From the NCBI GenBank assembly GCA_963698775.1, contig CAVOSE010000054.1, forward strand, positions 1 through 64,000: a DNA stretch of 64,000 nucleotides, written 5' to 3'. Positions 45,406-56,300 of this stretch are shown piece after piece. The stretch's first letter is position 1. Each line of letters begins with the position of its first letter. Source of the DNA: Thiohalocapsa sp963698775 (GTDB taxonomy: Bacteria > Pseudomonadota > Gammaproteobacteria > Chromatiales > Chromatiaceae). A model generated the notes under the pieces. It ran no database searches, was not told where the DNA came from, and worked only from the letters and a program-made list of their open reading frames with translations. A program made the translations under genes and the position numbers.

Positions 45406-47334
45406 ATGTTGCAACTCACCGGGCTGGAACTGCGCCGAGGCGGCAAACTGCTGATCGAGGCCGCCGACCTGCGGGTCTTTCCGGGGCACAAGGTCGGCGT
45501 GGTCGGCGCCAACGGCTGCGGCAAGTCGAGCTTGTTCGCACTGCTGCGCGGCGAGTTGACGTCCGACGCGGGCGGATTCTCGATCCCCGCCGGTTGGCAG
45601 ATCGCCCACGTTGCCCAGCAGACGCCCGGCGGCGAGCGTCCCGCCATCGAGTTCGTTATCGATGGGGACAAAGAGCTGCGTGACGTGCAGGCGGCCTTGC
45701 AGCAGGCCGAGCACGCCGACGACGGCCTGCGGCAGGCGGAACTACATGCTCGCCTGGAGTCCATCGGCGGCTACCAGGCCGAGAGTCGTGCCGCACGCTT
45801 GCTGCACGGTCTCGGCTTCGCCGTCGGCGACGAGCAACGCCCCATCGCCAGCTATTCCGGCGGCTGGCGCATGCGCCTGGCCCTGGCCCAGGCGTTGATG
45901 TGCCGCTCCGACCTGCTGTTGCTCGACGAGCCCACCAACCACCTGGATCTCGATGCCGTGATCTGGCTGGAGGGCTGGTTGCGCGGCTATCCCGGCACGC
46001 TGCTGCTGATCTCCCACGACCGCGACTTCCTCGATGCCGTGGTCGAGCATATCTGCCACATCGAGCGCGGTCGGCTGCGGCTCTACAGTGGCGGTTACTC
46101 GGCGTTCGAGCGCCAGCGCGCCGAGCAGCTCGCGCAGCAACAGGCGGCGTTCGAGCGCCAGCAACGCGAGATCGTCCACGTCAAGGGCTTCATCGACCGC
46201 TTCCGCGCCAAGGCGACCAAGGCGCGACAGGCGCAGAGCCGGCTCAAGGCCCTGGAACGCATGGAGCTGATCGCACCGGCGCACGTCGACTCACCGTTCC
46301 ACTTCAGTTTCGCGGCACCGGACGCGCAACCGCACCCGCTGCTGCGCCTGGAGCAGCTCAGCGCCGGTTACGACCAGCGACCGATCCTGCGCGGGCTGTC
46401 GTTGAGCCTGACGCCCGGTGAGCGGATTGCCCTGCTGGGGCCGAACGGCGCCGGCAAGTCCACGCTCATCAAGGTGTTGGCGGGCGAGTTGGCGCCGTTG
46501 GGTGGCCAGCTGACCCGCGCCCAGGGGTTACGCATCGGCTACTTTGCGCAACACCAGATGGATCATCTGCGCCCGGACGACTCACCGCTTGCGCATCTGT
46601 TGCGACTGGACCCGGAACGCCCGGAACAGCAGCTGCGCGACTATCTCGGCGGCTTCGACTTCGGCGGCGACCGCGCGCTGGCGCCGATCGCGCCCTTCTC
46701 CGGTGGTGAAAAGGCGCGCCTGGCGTTGGCGCTGATCATCTACCAGCGGCCCAACTTGTTGCTGTTGGACGAACCCACCAACCACCTCGATCTTGAGATG
46801 CGCCATGCGCTGAGTGAGGCGCTGCAAGAGTTCGAAGGCGCCTTGGTGCTGGTCTCCCATGACCGCCACCTGTTGCGTATCACCTGCGACACGCTGCTGT
46901 TGGTGCACACCGGCGGCGTCGAACCCTTCGACGGCAGTCTCGACGACTATCCCGCCTGGCTCGCGTCGCATGGACAGGTCGGCGATGGGGCGCGAACGGG
47001 CATGGTCGAGCCAGGGGGCGCCGGCACCGGCGAAGCGAGTGCCGCCGCCCGCAAGGAGCAGCGTCGCCGCGATGCCGAACAGCGTACCCGACAACAGCCG
47101 CTGCGTCGGCGCCTGCAAGGGTTGGAGCAACGCCTGGAGAGCCTCACCACGCAGCGCGATGCGTTAGAACAACAATTGGCTCATCCGGCCTTGTACGCCG
47201 ACGACGCCAAGGCGCGTCTGTTGCAATTGCTCGCGGACAAGCAACGCGTCGACGCGGAACTCGACGAGGTCGAGGTGCAATGGCTCGATGTGGGCGAAGC
47301 GCTTGAACAGCTGCAATCCGAGCTGGCGCAATGA
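45406..47334 (+). CDS. yheS: ABC-F family ATPase YheS
   Basis: A 642-aa cytosolic ABC-F protein with two ATPase domains and no membrane part. The first has GANGCGKSSLFALLRGEL and SYSGGWRMRLALAQALM with LLLLDEPTNHLDLDAVIWLE; the second has GPNGAGKSTLIKVLAGEL and PFSGGEKARLALALIIYQRP with a second LLLLDEPTNHLDLE. The linker between them (about residues 235-300, HVKGFIDRFRAKATKARQAQ) is the P-site tRNA interaction motif. A C-terminal coiled coil (about 545-640) ends the protein. YheS-type factors rescue ribosomes stalled by certain nascent peptides. It overlaps the downstream gene by four bases. Confidence 0.95.
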   Translation: MLQLTGLELRRGGKLLIEAADLRVFPGHKVGVVGANGCGKSSLFALLRGELTSDAGGFSIPAGWQIAHVAQQTPGGERPAIEFVIDGDKELRDVQAALQQAEHADDGLRQAELHARLESIGGYQAESRAARLLHGLGFAVGDEQRPIASYSGGWRMRLALAQALMCRSDLLLLDEPTNHLDLDAVIWLEGWLRGYPGTLLLISHDRDFLDAVVEHICHIERGRLRLYSGGYSAFERQRAEQLAQQQAAFERQQREIVHVKGFIDRFRAKATKARQAQSRLKALERMELIAPAHVDSPFHFSFAAPDAQPHPLLRLEQLSAGYDQRPILRGLSLSLTPGERIALLGPNGAGKSTLIKVLAGELAPLGGQLTRAQGLRIGYFAQHQMDHLRPDDSPLAHLLRLDPERPEQQLRDYLGGFDFGGDRALAPIAPFSGGEKARLALALIIYQRPNLLLLDEPTNHLDLEMRHALSEALQEFEGALVLVSHDRHLLRITCDTLLLVHTGGVEPFDGSLDDYPAWLASHGQVGDGARTGMVEPGGAGTGEASAAARKEQRRRDAEQRTRQQPLRRRLQGLEQRLESLTTQRDALEQQLAHPALYADDAKARLLQLLADKQRVDAELDEVEVQWLDVGEALEQLQSELAQ

Positions 47335-47852
47335 AGGCGCCCCGGGCCTTGCTGCTGGTCGGCCAGATCCGCCGTCCGCCGCGCTCGCTGCGCCGCGGCA
47401 TGCAGATCTTGACGCTCGGCGTCGGCCTGCTGCTGATCTGGCCCTACGTCGATCTCTGGAGGCTGAACGAACTGGTGCTGCATCGACCGGCGCCGGCCTT
47501 GGCCCGCCTGGTCGATATCGACAGCGTTCGCAACCAGATTTTGCGGCGTTTGAACAAGGACGCCGAAAGCAGCATCGGCCAGGTGTCCGATCCCTTCATC
47601 GAATGGATCGAGCGGAGTATTCGCGTACCCGGCAACAAGGACCTGGAGCAAAGCGTCACCCTCGAATGGCTGCACGCGCTGTTGGCAGCGCGAGGCAGCG
47701 GAGACCGCGGCTTCTTGCCTGCCGTGCGCTACGCCTTCTACTCTCCTCCCAACGGCTTTTTGGTCCGTATCGGCGCGGCCGATCAGGAGCCAATCTTCCT
47801 GCGCATGCGGCTCGGTCTGCTCGGATGGCGCTTCACCGCCGCTTATCACTGA
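47331..47852 (+). CDS. DUF2939 domain membrane-anchored protein
   Basis: A 173-aa protein with one membrane anchor near residues 24-42 (MQILTLGVGLLLIWPYVDLW) followed by the DUF2939 pattern: YVDLWRLNELVLHRPAPALA and RLVDIDSVRNQILRRLN. The rest would be periplasmic (YAFYSPPNGFLVRIGAAD). Function is unknown. Its ATG overlaps the yheS stop, so the two are coupled. The 290 bp from here to glgP hold GC-rich repeat-like sequence (CCCCGCTGGGGAGCGGG near 47919) and the glgP promoter, without another gene. Confidence 0.8.
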   Translation: MKAPRALLLVGQIRRPPRSLRRGMQILTLGVGLLLIWPYVDLWRLNELVLHRPAPALARLVDIDSVRNQILRRLNKDAESSIGQVSDPFIEWIERSIRVPGNKDLEQSVTLEWLHALLAARGSGDRGFLPAVRYAFYSPPNGFLVRIGAADQEPIFLRMRLGLLGWRFTAAYH

Positions 47853-48141
47853 CGCTCTAGCGAGATACTGATTCCGCGATCCGCGCAAGCGCCACTGTCG
47901 CGGCGGCGTTTCGTACCCCGCTGGGGAGCGGGCTGGAGCGTCCGCACCAGTTCCGGGCGGCGACGCCGGGAATGCCGACCCCTTTGAAAGAATCAACGTC
48001 TCGGACGACAAAAAAGACGAGTGCGCGGCTCGGTTCCGCGGGTTATCTTACGCAACCAGATTTTTGTGGCGTGTAGGCATGTCTTGTGCAAGCAAACAGG
48101 GTGCCCGCCGCGCACCGAATTTTTCATTCCTAGGAAACGTC

Positions 48142-50658
48142 ATGTCCCCATTCAAAGACCTGAGCCAGAGCAGCCCCAACGACAACCTGTTCGCGATGGC
48201 CCCGCTACCCATGGACGCGGATGGCATCGCGCAGGACTTCCAGCACTACTACGCGAACACACTCGGCCGCGACCGCGATTGCCGCTCCGCCTACTATCCC
48301 TACAAGGCGCTTGCCATCACGCTGCGCGACCGGCTGATGGAGCGTTGGAAGCGCAGCCGCCACGCCCACGACAAGGCCAGCTGCAAGCGCACCTATTACC
48401 TGTCCCTGGAGTTCCTGATGGGCCGCTCGCTGAGCAACGCTCTGCTTAATCTCGGCATCACCGACGAGGCGCGCAAGAGCCTCTACGACATGGGCCTGCT
48501 GTACGAGGAGATCGAAGCGGCCGAGATGGACGCTGGCCTCGGCAACGGTGGTCTCGGGCGCCTGGCCGCCTGCTTCCTCGACAGCTGCGCGACGCTACAG
48601 CTGCCGGTCAAGGGCTACGGCCTGCGCTATGAGTACGGCATGTTCCGCCAGCTGCTCGACAACGGGCGCCAGGTGGAAGAACCGGATCACTGGCTGCGCG
48701 ACGGCAATCCCTGGGAATTGGAGCGGCCCGAATATACCCAACGCATTCAGTTCTTCGGGCGCACCGAGGAATACAAGGATCAAGACGGTCGCCTGCAGCG
48801 GCGCTGGGTCGACACCCACGACGTATTGGCGGTGCCCTACGACATCCCCATCCCCGGCTATCGCAACGACACCATCAACACCCTGCGGCTGTGGTCCGCC
48901 GCCGCCACCGACGAGTTCGATCTTGGCGAGTTCAATGCCGGCAGCTATCCGGAGTCCGTCGCCGCGAAGAACGACGCCGAGCACATCACCATGGTGCTTT
49001 ACCCCAACGACGCCAGCGAGTCCGGCAAGGAATTGCGACTGCGGCAGCAGTTTTTCCTCGCCAGCGCGAGCATCAAGGACGTGATGCGCGAGTGGATCAG
49101 GTTGCATGGGCGCGACTTCTCCGACTTCGCCGACAACAACTGCTTTCAGCTCAACGACACCCATCCGGCGGTCTCGGTGGCGGAGCTGATGCGTCAGCTC
49201 ATGGACGATCATGGGCTGGACTGGGACCAGGCCTGGGCCATCACGACCCGTACCATGGCGTATACCAACCATACGCTGCTGCCGGAGGCGCTTGAGCGCT
49301 GGCCGGTGCGCCTGTTCCAGCAACTGCTGCCGCGGATCTTGGAGATCATCTACGAGATCAACGCCCGTTTCCTGTCGGAGGTGGCCGCCCGCTGGCCTGG
49401 TGACATGGACCGGCAACGCCGGATGTCGTTGATCGAGGAAGACGGCGACCCGCAGGTGCGTATGGCCTTTCTGGCGATCGTCGGCAGCTTCTCGGTCAAT
49501 GGCGTCGCCGCGCTGCACTCGGAGCTGCTCAAACAGGGCCTGTTTCGCGATTGGTACGAACTCTGGCCCGAGAAATTCAACAACAAGACCAATGGGGTTA
49601 CACCACGCCGTTGGCTGGCGATGTGCAACGAGGGTCTGCGTGACCTGCTCGACGAGACCATAGGCAGCGACTGGGTGCGCGACCTGTCGCAGCTGGAACG
49701 CATCGCCCCGTACGCCGACGATGTCGCCTTCCGCAAACGCTGGGATGGAATCAAGCACGGCAACAAGGAGCGCTTGGCCCAGCTGGTATGGAGCACCTGT
49801 CAGGTCGAGTTTCCGCCAGAGTTCATGTTCGACGTGCAGGTCAAGCGCATCCATGAGTACAAGCGCCAGTTGCTGAACATCCTGCACGTGATCCATCTCT
49901 ACAGCCGCATCAAGCGCGGCGATACCGACATCGGCTCGCCGCGGTGCGTGCTGATCGGCGGCAAGGCCGCGCCTGGCTATGAGATGGCCAAGCTGATCAT
50001 CAAGTTGATCAACAACGTCGCCAAGGTGGTCAATGCCGACGCCGACGTCAACAAATTGCTGCGGGTCGCGTTCATCCCGGATTACCGTGTGTCGGTGATG
50101 GAGGTGCTGGCCCCTGGCACCGACCTGTCGGAGCAGATCTCCACCGCCGGCAAGGAGGCGTCGGGCACCGGCAACATGAAATTCATGATGAACGGAGCGG
50201 CGACCATCGGCACCCTGGACGGTGCCAATATCGAGATCCGCGACCAGGTCGGTGAGGACAACTTCTTCCTGTTCGGCTATACCGCGGAAGAGGTCGAGCA
50301 GACCCGTGGGCACTATGACCCCAATGCCATCATCAACAATGAACCCGCGCTGCGGGAGGTCATGAGCCTGCTCGAATCCGGCCACTTCAATCAGTTCGAG
50401 ACGGGCATCTTCGACCCGATCATCGACGGCATCCGCAGCCCGCACGATCCCTGGCTCACCGCCGCGGACTTCGACAGCTATCGTCGCGCCCAGCAACGCG
50501 CCGCCGAGACCTACCAGGATCGCGAGCGCTGGTTGCGCATGAGCATACTGAATACCGCCCACAGCGGCTACTTCTCGTCCGACCGGACCATCGCCGAGTA
50601 CAACCGCGACATTTGGAAGCTGGATGCCGTCGAACCGGCGCCCTACGGTGCCCGGTAA
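48142..50658 (+). CDS. glgP: Glycogen/alpha-glucan phosphorylase
   Basis: GlgP releases glucose 1-phosphate from glycogen with phosphate. ATG 48142, preceded by AGGAAA at 6 bp, gives 838 aa, normal for the family; the frame also stays open upstream to 48064 but the added residues do not fit. Blocks include YYLSLEFLMGRSLSNALLNL, DAGLGNGGLGRLAACFLDS, the QLNDTHPAVSVAELMR catalytic region, NGVTPRRWL, VQVKRIHEYKRQLLNILHV and the pyridoxal phosphate site ASGTGNMKFMMNGA with its lysine. Together with PPi-dependent Pfp it points to glycogen as an energy store, common in purple sulfur bacteria. It precedes a glutamate dehydrogenase gene by 8 bp. Confidence 0.97.
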   Translation: MSPFKDLSQSSPNDNLFAMAPLPMDADGIAQDFQHYYANTLGRDRDCRSAYYPYKALAITLRDRLMERWKRSRHAHDKASCKRTYYLSLEFLMGRSLSNALLNLGITDEARKSLYDMGLLYEEIEAAEMDAGLGNGGLGRLAACFLDSCATLQLPVKGYGLRYEYGMFRQLLDNGRQVEEPDHWLRDGNPWELERPEYTQRIQFFGRTEEYKDQDGRLQRRWVDTHDVLAVPYDIPIPGYRNDTINTLRLWSAAATDEFDLGEFNAGSYPESVAAKNDAEHITMVLYPNDASESGKELRLRQQFFLASASIKDVMREWIRLHGRDFSDFADNNCFQLNDTHPAVSVAELMRQLMDDHGLDWDQAWAITTRTMAYTNHTLLPEALERWPVRLFQQLLPRILEIIYEINARFLSEVAARWPGDMDRQRRMSLIEEDGDPQVRMAFLAIVGSFSVNGVAALHSELLKQGLFRDWYELWPEKFNNKTNGVTPRRWLAMCNEGLRDLLDETIGSDWVRDLSQLERIAPYADDVAFRKRWDGIKHGNKERLAQLVWSTCQVEFPPEFMFDVQVKRIHEYKRQLLNILHVIHLYSRIKRGDTDIGSPRCVLIGGKAAPGYEMAKLIIKLINNVAKVVNADADVNKLLRVAFIPDYRVSVMEVLAPGTDLSEQISTAGKEASGTGNMKFMMNGAATIGTLDGANIEIRDQVGEDNFFLFGYTAEEVEQTRGHYDPNAIINNEPALREVMSLLESGHFNQFETGIFDPIIDGIRSPHDPWLTAADFDSYRRAQQRAAETYQDRERWLRMSILNTAHSGYFSSDRTIAEYNRDIWKLDAVEPAPYGAR

Positions 50659-50666
50659 CTTAACAG

Positions 50667-52001
50667 ATGAGTAACAGCGAAGCGCCACCGACGAAGCTCG
50701 ACGACGAACTGCAGCCCGAGCGCATCATCCGCGAGCAGTTCCAGCGGGCGCGGCGGCACTTGGGGCACATCCAGCCGGGGCTGCTGGACTTGTTGCGCCT
50801 GCCCCGGCGCACCATCACCGTCAACATTCCTGTCGAGATGGACGACGGCAGCGTGCAGAGTTTTGTCGGCTATCGGGTGCTGCACAACCGTTTGCTTGGT
50901 CCCGGCAAGGGCGGCATCCGCTTCCATCCGCAGGTCTCGCTGACCGAGGTTGGTGCGCTGGCTGCGCTGATGACCTGGAAATGCGCGCTGGTTCGTGTGC
51001 CCTTCGGCGGTGCCAAGGGCGGCGTCACCTGCGATACGAAGCAACTCAGCGAGCGCGAGCAACGGCGCATCACGCGCCGATTCATCGCCGAACTCGGCGA
51101 CAATATCGGCCCTTACACCGATATACCGGCGCCGGACATGTACACCAGCGCCCAGACCATGGCCTGGATTTACGATACCTACGACAACATGCACCCGGGC
51201 GAGAACAATCTGCCCGTGGTGACCGGCAAGCCGCTGGAGATGGGGGGCTCCGAGGGGCGCGATGAGGCCACGGGACGCGGCTGCGTGTTCGCCGCCGAGC
51301 GTTTCATCGCCCTTGGCGCTATTCCAGCACTGCCCGAACTCAGCGGCGCAAGGGTTGCCATCCAAGGCTATGGTGAGGTTGGACGCGTCGCCGCTAGGCT
51401 GCTCGCCGAGCGCGGTGCGCACATCATCGCGCTCAGCGACTCGCGCGGCGGCGTGCTGGCGGAGAACGGCGACAGCCTCGATCTCGACGCACTGGCCATG
51501 CACAAGGCCGAGGCGGGCACCGTGGTCGGCCTACCGGGGAGCCGCAGCATCACCAACGGCGATCTGCTTGCACTGCCCTGCGACATCCTCATCCCGGCCG
51601 CGCTTGGCGGTCAGATCCATTCGGGCAACGCCGACAGGATTCAGGCCAAGGTCATCGTTGAGGGCGCCAACCGGCCGATCACCCCGGAAGCGGACGACAT
51701 CCTCGCCGCCAAGGGTATCCACGTCCTGCCGGACATCCTCGCCAATGCCGGCGGCGTCACCGTCAGCTATTACGAATGGGTGCAGAACATCGAGCATCAC
51801 AGCTGGCCCCTGGAAGAGATCAACGGCCGCCTGCGTGCCCGCATGAACAATGCCACCGACCGCGTCGTCGCGCGCTGGCGAGCCTTCCCCCACGACTGCC
51901 CCGACGGCGAAAGGAGTTGTACAGACCTGCGCACGGCGGCATTGGTGGAGACGCTGGAGCGCCTCGCGCTGGTGACCGAGCAGCGTGGGATTTGGCCGTA
52001 A
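50667..52001 (+). CDS. Glutamate dehydrogenase family protein
   Basis: A 444-aa Glu/Leu/Phe/Val dehydrogenase that interconverts glutamate and 2-oxoglutarate plus ammonia. The N-terminal domain has LLGPGKGGIRFHPQVSLTEV, the catalytic VPFGGAKGGVTCD with its lysine, and DIPAPDMYTSAQTMAWIYDT. The nucleotide fold GARVAIQGYGEVGRVAARLL has the GxGxxG pattern with acidic residue at the second strand region (ALSDSRGG), which would favour NAD. The end NAGGVTVSYYEWVQN is typical. The tail has two unusual cysteines (HDCPDGERSC). It directly follows glgP. The cofactor call needs an assay. Confidence 0.93.
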   Translation: MSNSEAPPTKLDDELQPERIIREQFQRARRHLGHIQPGLLDLLRLPRRTITVNIPVEMDDGSVQSFVGYRVLHNRLLGPGKGGIRFHPQVSLTEVGALAALMTWKCALVRVPFGGAKGGVTCDTKQLSEREQRRITRRFIAELGDNIGPYTDIPAPDMYTSAQTMAWIYDTYDNMHPGENNLPVVTGKPLEMGGSEGRDEATGRGCVFAAERFIALGAIPALPELSGARVAIQGYGEVGRVAARLLAERGAHIIALSDSRGGVLAENGDSLDLDALAMHKAEAGTVVGLPGSRSITNGDLLALPCDILIPAALGGQIHSGNADRIQAKVIVEGANRPITPEADDILAAKGIHVLPDILANAGGVTVSYYEWVQNIEHHSWPLEEINGRLRARMNNATDRVVARWRAFPHDCPDGERSCTDLRTAALVETLERLALVTEQRGIWP

Positions 52002-52104
52002 GCGTCACCGCGACGGCCTGCGACATCTCGTCGCGAGACAAGCGAGTCGCTACCCCGCACGGTGCGCTCAAGACTTCTCCAACCATCACCGGCACCCAAC
52101 GATT

Positions 52105-53037
52105 ATGTCGACGATCAGAGCCTATTCCCAACGCCTGTTGCCGCCATTCCTGGGGGTGGTGCAGATTGCGCAGTCGCCGCGCGTGCGGGCGCAAAGCTTC
52201 GATGGGGTCAGCTGGGAGATCCAATATGTCCTCAGCGACAGCTCTGCGGACGCGCAGCAGCCGATGCCGTTGGGCTATGCCCTCAACACCGGCTACTACA
52301 AGGTGGGCCACTACCAAAACAAGCAACTGACACCCTACCGGGTGCCGGCGTTTCTGGATGCGGGTCAGGTCGCCGACTATATTGCCGAGATCGCGGAGTT
52401 CTTGTCCTCCGCGAAAACACCCTTTCCGGCCGCGGATGTCTTTGAGTGTTGGTTGCTCGATGCCACGGATGCGTCGCCGTTGGCGTTGATCTTCTCCTGC
52501 TGCGAAGAATTGCAGATACCGACCTATGCCGCGCAGACCAAGTGGACGGCCGTGCCGAGTTCAAAGTTGAAGATCGAACAATCCGACGACGAGCACGCAA
52601 GCGGTGAGGCGCCGGTCAATCATCGGCTGGAGGAACTGGTCGCCAAGCGATCCGGCCCCAAGCCGCGCACGGCCTGGTTCAAACGGACCGAGGGCGACGT
52701 CGACGACTTCCCTGCCTTGCTGTTGCGCGAGGACTGGCAGTCGCAAACCGATCACGATCTGTGTCAGCGCTATCTAATGCGAAAGGCGCCGCGGCTTCTG
52801 TTGCTGCAAGGCCTATCGCACGACGACAGGGAGCGATTGGAGGTCGCGGCCAAGAAGTATGCCATCGAGGTTGACGAGCTTTTCCCGCTGTATCCGGACG
52901 TCAACGACGACAACCGCATGGCCGCCTTGCGCGTAGAAGCGCGCTTGCGTCGCGGGATGCCGCGGGGCACCGAGCCGAGCCGGGAAAAGGCCAAAACCAA
53001 TGCCCCGCTGAGTAAGGACATGCGGATTCTCGAGTAA
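52105..53037 (+). CDS. Uncharacterised 310-aa protein
   Basis: A 310-aa protein with no family I can name. It has no signal peptide or membrane helix. The first half looks like a compact beta-rich fold (VRAQSFDGVSWEIQYVLSDS, LGYALNTGYYKVGHYQNKQL, DVFECWLLDATDASPLALIF with CCEEL). A linker with charged residues (SDDEHASGEAPVN) leads to a second half with RSGPKPRTAWFKR and DFPALLLREDWQSQTDHDLC, then a short helical end. ATG 52105 is the only sensible start. It lies 100 bp after the dehydrogenase gene, same strand, and 345 bp before the Wadjet operon. A housekeeping role is more likely than a defence role, but nothing in the sequence decides. Confidence 0.75.
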   Translation: MSTIRAYSQRLLPPFLGVVQIAQSPRVRAQSFDGVSWEIQYVLSDSSADAQQPMPLGYALNTGYYKVGHYQNKQLTPYRVPAFLDAGQVADYIAEIAEFLSSAKTPFPAADVFECWLLDATDASPLALIFSCCEELQIPTYAAQTKWTAVPSSKLKIEQSDDEHASGEAPVNHRLEELVAKRSGPKPRTAWFKRTEGDVDDFPALLLREDWQSQTDHDLCQRYLMRKAPRLLLLQGLSHDDRERLEVAAKKYAIEVDELFPLYPDVNDDNRMAALRVEARLRRGMPRGTEPSREKAKTNAPLSKDMRILE

Positions 53038-53382
53038 AGAGGGGTAGGGTGTCGGAGCGGGAGATGGAGATCGGCATCGGTCCCGGCTATCGCGTCTGCC
53101 ACTCGGACTCGGTTGTGCGGGGGCTGTTAACGCGAACCGGGAGCGCGGCGTCGAGCGTCCCGGCCGGCGGCCCCGCGCTTCGGCTGCCGACAGTCTTCGA
53201 CAAAAAGGGGTTCCAGACAATCGCCTGAACACCCGGCTCCGACTCGACAGGAAACTCACGGCGCTGATCCCTCGCTGGCAACAGGGGGACGGAATCCGAC
53301 AAATCCGGCGCGGATTGTGCTGAAACAATGCGGCGGAATAACGTGAGCGACAACCACTTCCCTGCCTCACGCAAGGACCCGC
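53038..53382. other. Intergenic stretch upstream of the Wadjet operon
   Basis: About 345 bp hold the promoter region of the defence operon. I see no gene and no strong palindromic operator. Just before the jetC start there is AGGAC at 5 bp spacing. The region has no repeat of the families seen elsewhere in the window. Confidence 0.5.
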
Positions 53383-56300
53383 ATGCCCAGCCTGAACCGC
53401 ATCATCCTGATCAACACCCATCTCCAAGGCGTCGTCGAACTGGTCGTCGACGCCCACACCAACATTTGCGGCACCAACGCCTCCGGCAAGACGACCCTGC
53501 AACGTCTGGTGCCGGTGTTCTATGGCGAATATCCCAGCCGGGTCGTGCCATCGACCCGCGACAGTTTCGAGCGCTGGTACCTGCCCACCGAGCAGAGCTT
53601 CATCATCTACGAGTATCAGCGCATGGATGGACAGGCCTGTCAGGCCGTGCTGGCCGCCGCCGCGGACGGCAAGGGCGTCGCCTACCGACTGGTGCTGAAG
53701 GCCTTCGACCTGGCGGACTACACGCGCAGCCGTCACGGCGACACCCTGAGCTGTCTCGGCATGGCCGAGCTGGGCCGTCGACTGAAGCAAGCGGATGTGA
53801 CCGCGACCCGATTGCTCAATACGCGCGAATACCGCGCGATCCTGCAGAACGACCGCGTCCAGCTCGCCGCGGGCGCCAACAGCGGCGAGCTGCGCGCCTT
53901 CGCCCGACAGTTTTCTCTCTGCGAGCAGGGACAGGCGCTGCGTCATATCGAGAAACTGGCCCAGGCGGTGCACTCGCGCGAGGGCAAGATGGAGACCGTG
54001 CGCTCCATGATCGCCGCCATTTTGGAAGAGGACGGCGTCAGCCCGCCCACCTCGCGCCTCAAGCCGCAGCAGGTGGATGCCTGGATGCGCGAAAGCCGGC
54101 TGATCCAGGGATTCGACGCCATGCGTCCGGAGTTCGAGCAACTGGAGCGCGAGTACCAGGACCTGCTGGCCTGTGAACGGCGCCTGAGCGGTCTGCGGCT
54201 CGGCTATCGCAGCGATGAGCCGCGCCAGCAACGCCTGATTGAAGAGACTGACGCGGCCATCGCGCAGATGGACGCAGGCCTGACCCGGCTGGAGGCGCGC
54301 TGGACGCAGCAGCGCGACGATCTCAATCAGCAGCGATCAGCCAGCAAGGGCGAGATCACCCGCGACGAGGGCGAGCTGGAGCAAATCGAGCAGCAGTACC
54401 AGGGCTTCCTTGAGGCCGACATCGAGCAGGCCAGGGCCGATCTGGATGCGCTCGGCGCCTGGCGCGAGGACCTGGAGAACCTGCGCGGACGTTACCGCCT
54501 GCTCACTGATCAGCACCAGGATGTGGAGCGAGACTATCTGGAGCGATGCCAGCGGATCAAGGATCAGCGCGAACGCCAGCTCGACGAACTACGCGAGCAA
54601 CAGACGCGTTTTACAGGACCAAAGGGCGGACCAGCTTGAACGGCAAAATGCCGAGCTCGGCGCGCTGCAACAACGCCAGCAGGCGGAAATGGAGGCCGGC
54701 CAGGAAGGGTTCCGCGAGCGGGAGGTCCAACTTGGCCTGGATCGCCAACGCCTGGAGACCCAGATCGAGAGCGCCGGCTACACCGAGGACGAACGCCAGT
54801 CGCTCGGCCATCTTCGATCGGCGCCGCGAGCAGGCGGACGTCGATGCCGAAGCGGCCGAGACCGAGGTTCGCGGACTGGAGGCCCGGGAGCAGCAGCAGC
54901 GCCGACAGCGCGATGACGCCGACGCCGCCCTGCGAGCCGCGAGGCGCCAGGTCGAGCAGCGCCAGCGCGAGCTGGACGACGTACAGCATCTGCTCTATCC
55001 CGGCCAGCACAGCCTGCTGGAGTTCCTGCGTCGCGAGCAGCCCGATTGGGAGACACGCCTGGGCAAGCTGATCGACCCCGCGCTGCTGCAACGCGCCGAC
55101 CTCAAGCCGGCGCTGACCGAGCCGGCGCAGGACGCGGCGTTTGGCCTGCAATTGGACCTGGCGGCCATCGACACCCCGGAGCACGCGGCCTCCGAGCAGG
55201 CCCTGCGCCAACGCCTGCAACTGGCCGAGGATGCCCAGAAGGATGCCGACAATCGGCAACAGGCCGCCGAACGCCAGCTTGGCGATCACAACGGGGCATT
55301 GGAGGCGCTGCAGCGCGAGCTGACTGTCGCACGCACCGAGCGAGACAACCGACGCGACGACCTGCGCCGACTCCGCGAGGAGCAGTCCGCCGAGCAGGGC
55401 CGGATCAATGACGCCTTGGCCGAGCGCAAGCTCAAGGCGCGTAAGACGCTCTCAGCCCTGATGACGCGGATACAGCAATTGGCGAGCGAGCGCGAGCAGT
55501 GGCGCGAGGACATCCAGTCCAGACACAATGACGCCTCGCTGGAGCTCAAGGCCCATTGGCAGCAAGTGATCGGACGGATCGACAGCGAGATCCAACGCCT
55601 GCGCAATGCCATCGACGAGCGCAAGCAACAGGCCCAGACCGAGCTCGACGCCTGCGAGCAATGGTACCAGGGCGAGTTGAAGTCCCGTGGTGTCGACGAG
55701 CAGGCCATCGTGACCTTGACGCAGCAGATCCGCGACCTGGAGGCGCGCATCGAGCGCACCGAGCGGCGCCGCCCCGAGGTGCTGCGCTACGACGACTGGT
55801 ACCAGCACAGCTGGCTGAAGCGCAAACCGGCGCTGCAACAGGCACTCGAAGACAGCCGTCGGCGCGCCGCCGCGCTGGACCAGGAGCTCAAAGCGGCCAC
55901 CAGCGCCTTCAAGGGCGAACGCGGCCGACTGGAAGCGGAGCGTTCCCAGGCCAAGCTGCGCCAAAACGAGGCGCAAGAGCATCTGACCCGGATACGGAAC
56001 CTGCTGCGCCGCATGGGCGAGCTGAGGCTGCCCCGTGACGAGTCCCCGCCCGAGGGCGCGCTGGACGAGCGCCTGCGCCTGGGCGAGGAACAGCTCTACG
56101 CCCGCGAACAGATGCTCGACGCGGTCAAGGCCCATGTGGAGCATTTCGACACACTGATCGCTGGCAACGCCGGCTCCAGCCTGGCGGAATTCTGGGAGCG
56201 TAGCCGCGCCGACTGCACGCTGATCGGCGAGCGCGCGATCCCCGCGCTCGACCACCGCAAGCTGGTGCCGCACCTGGAGCAGCTGCTCAAGGTCCTGCTG

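Noticed and set aside
47900..48000. GC-rich inverted sequence before glgP as another copy of the repeat at 14.4 kb
   Set aside because: Only a short GCTGGAGCG-like core is shared; the flanks do not match.
48595..50688. Very long open frame (697 codons) on the minus strand
   Set aside because: It is antisense to glgP, which has full family support; high-GC codon use leaves such shadows open.
52813..54231. Long minus-strand frame (472 codons) across the jetC start
   Set aside because: Antisense to the 310-aa gene and jetC head, with no recognisable domain.
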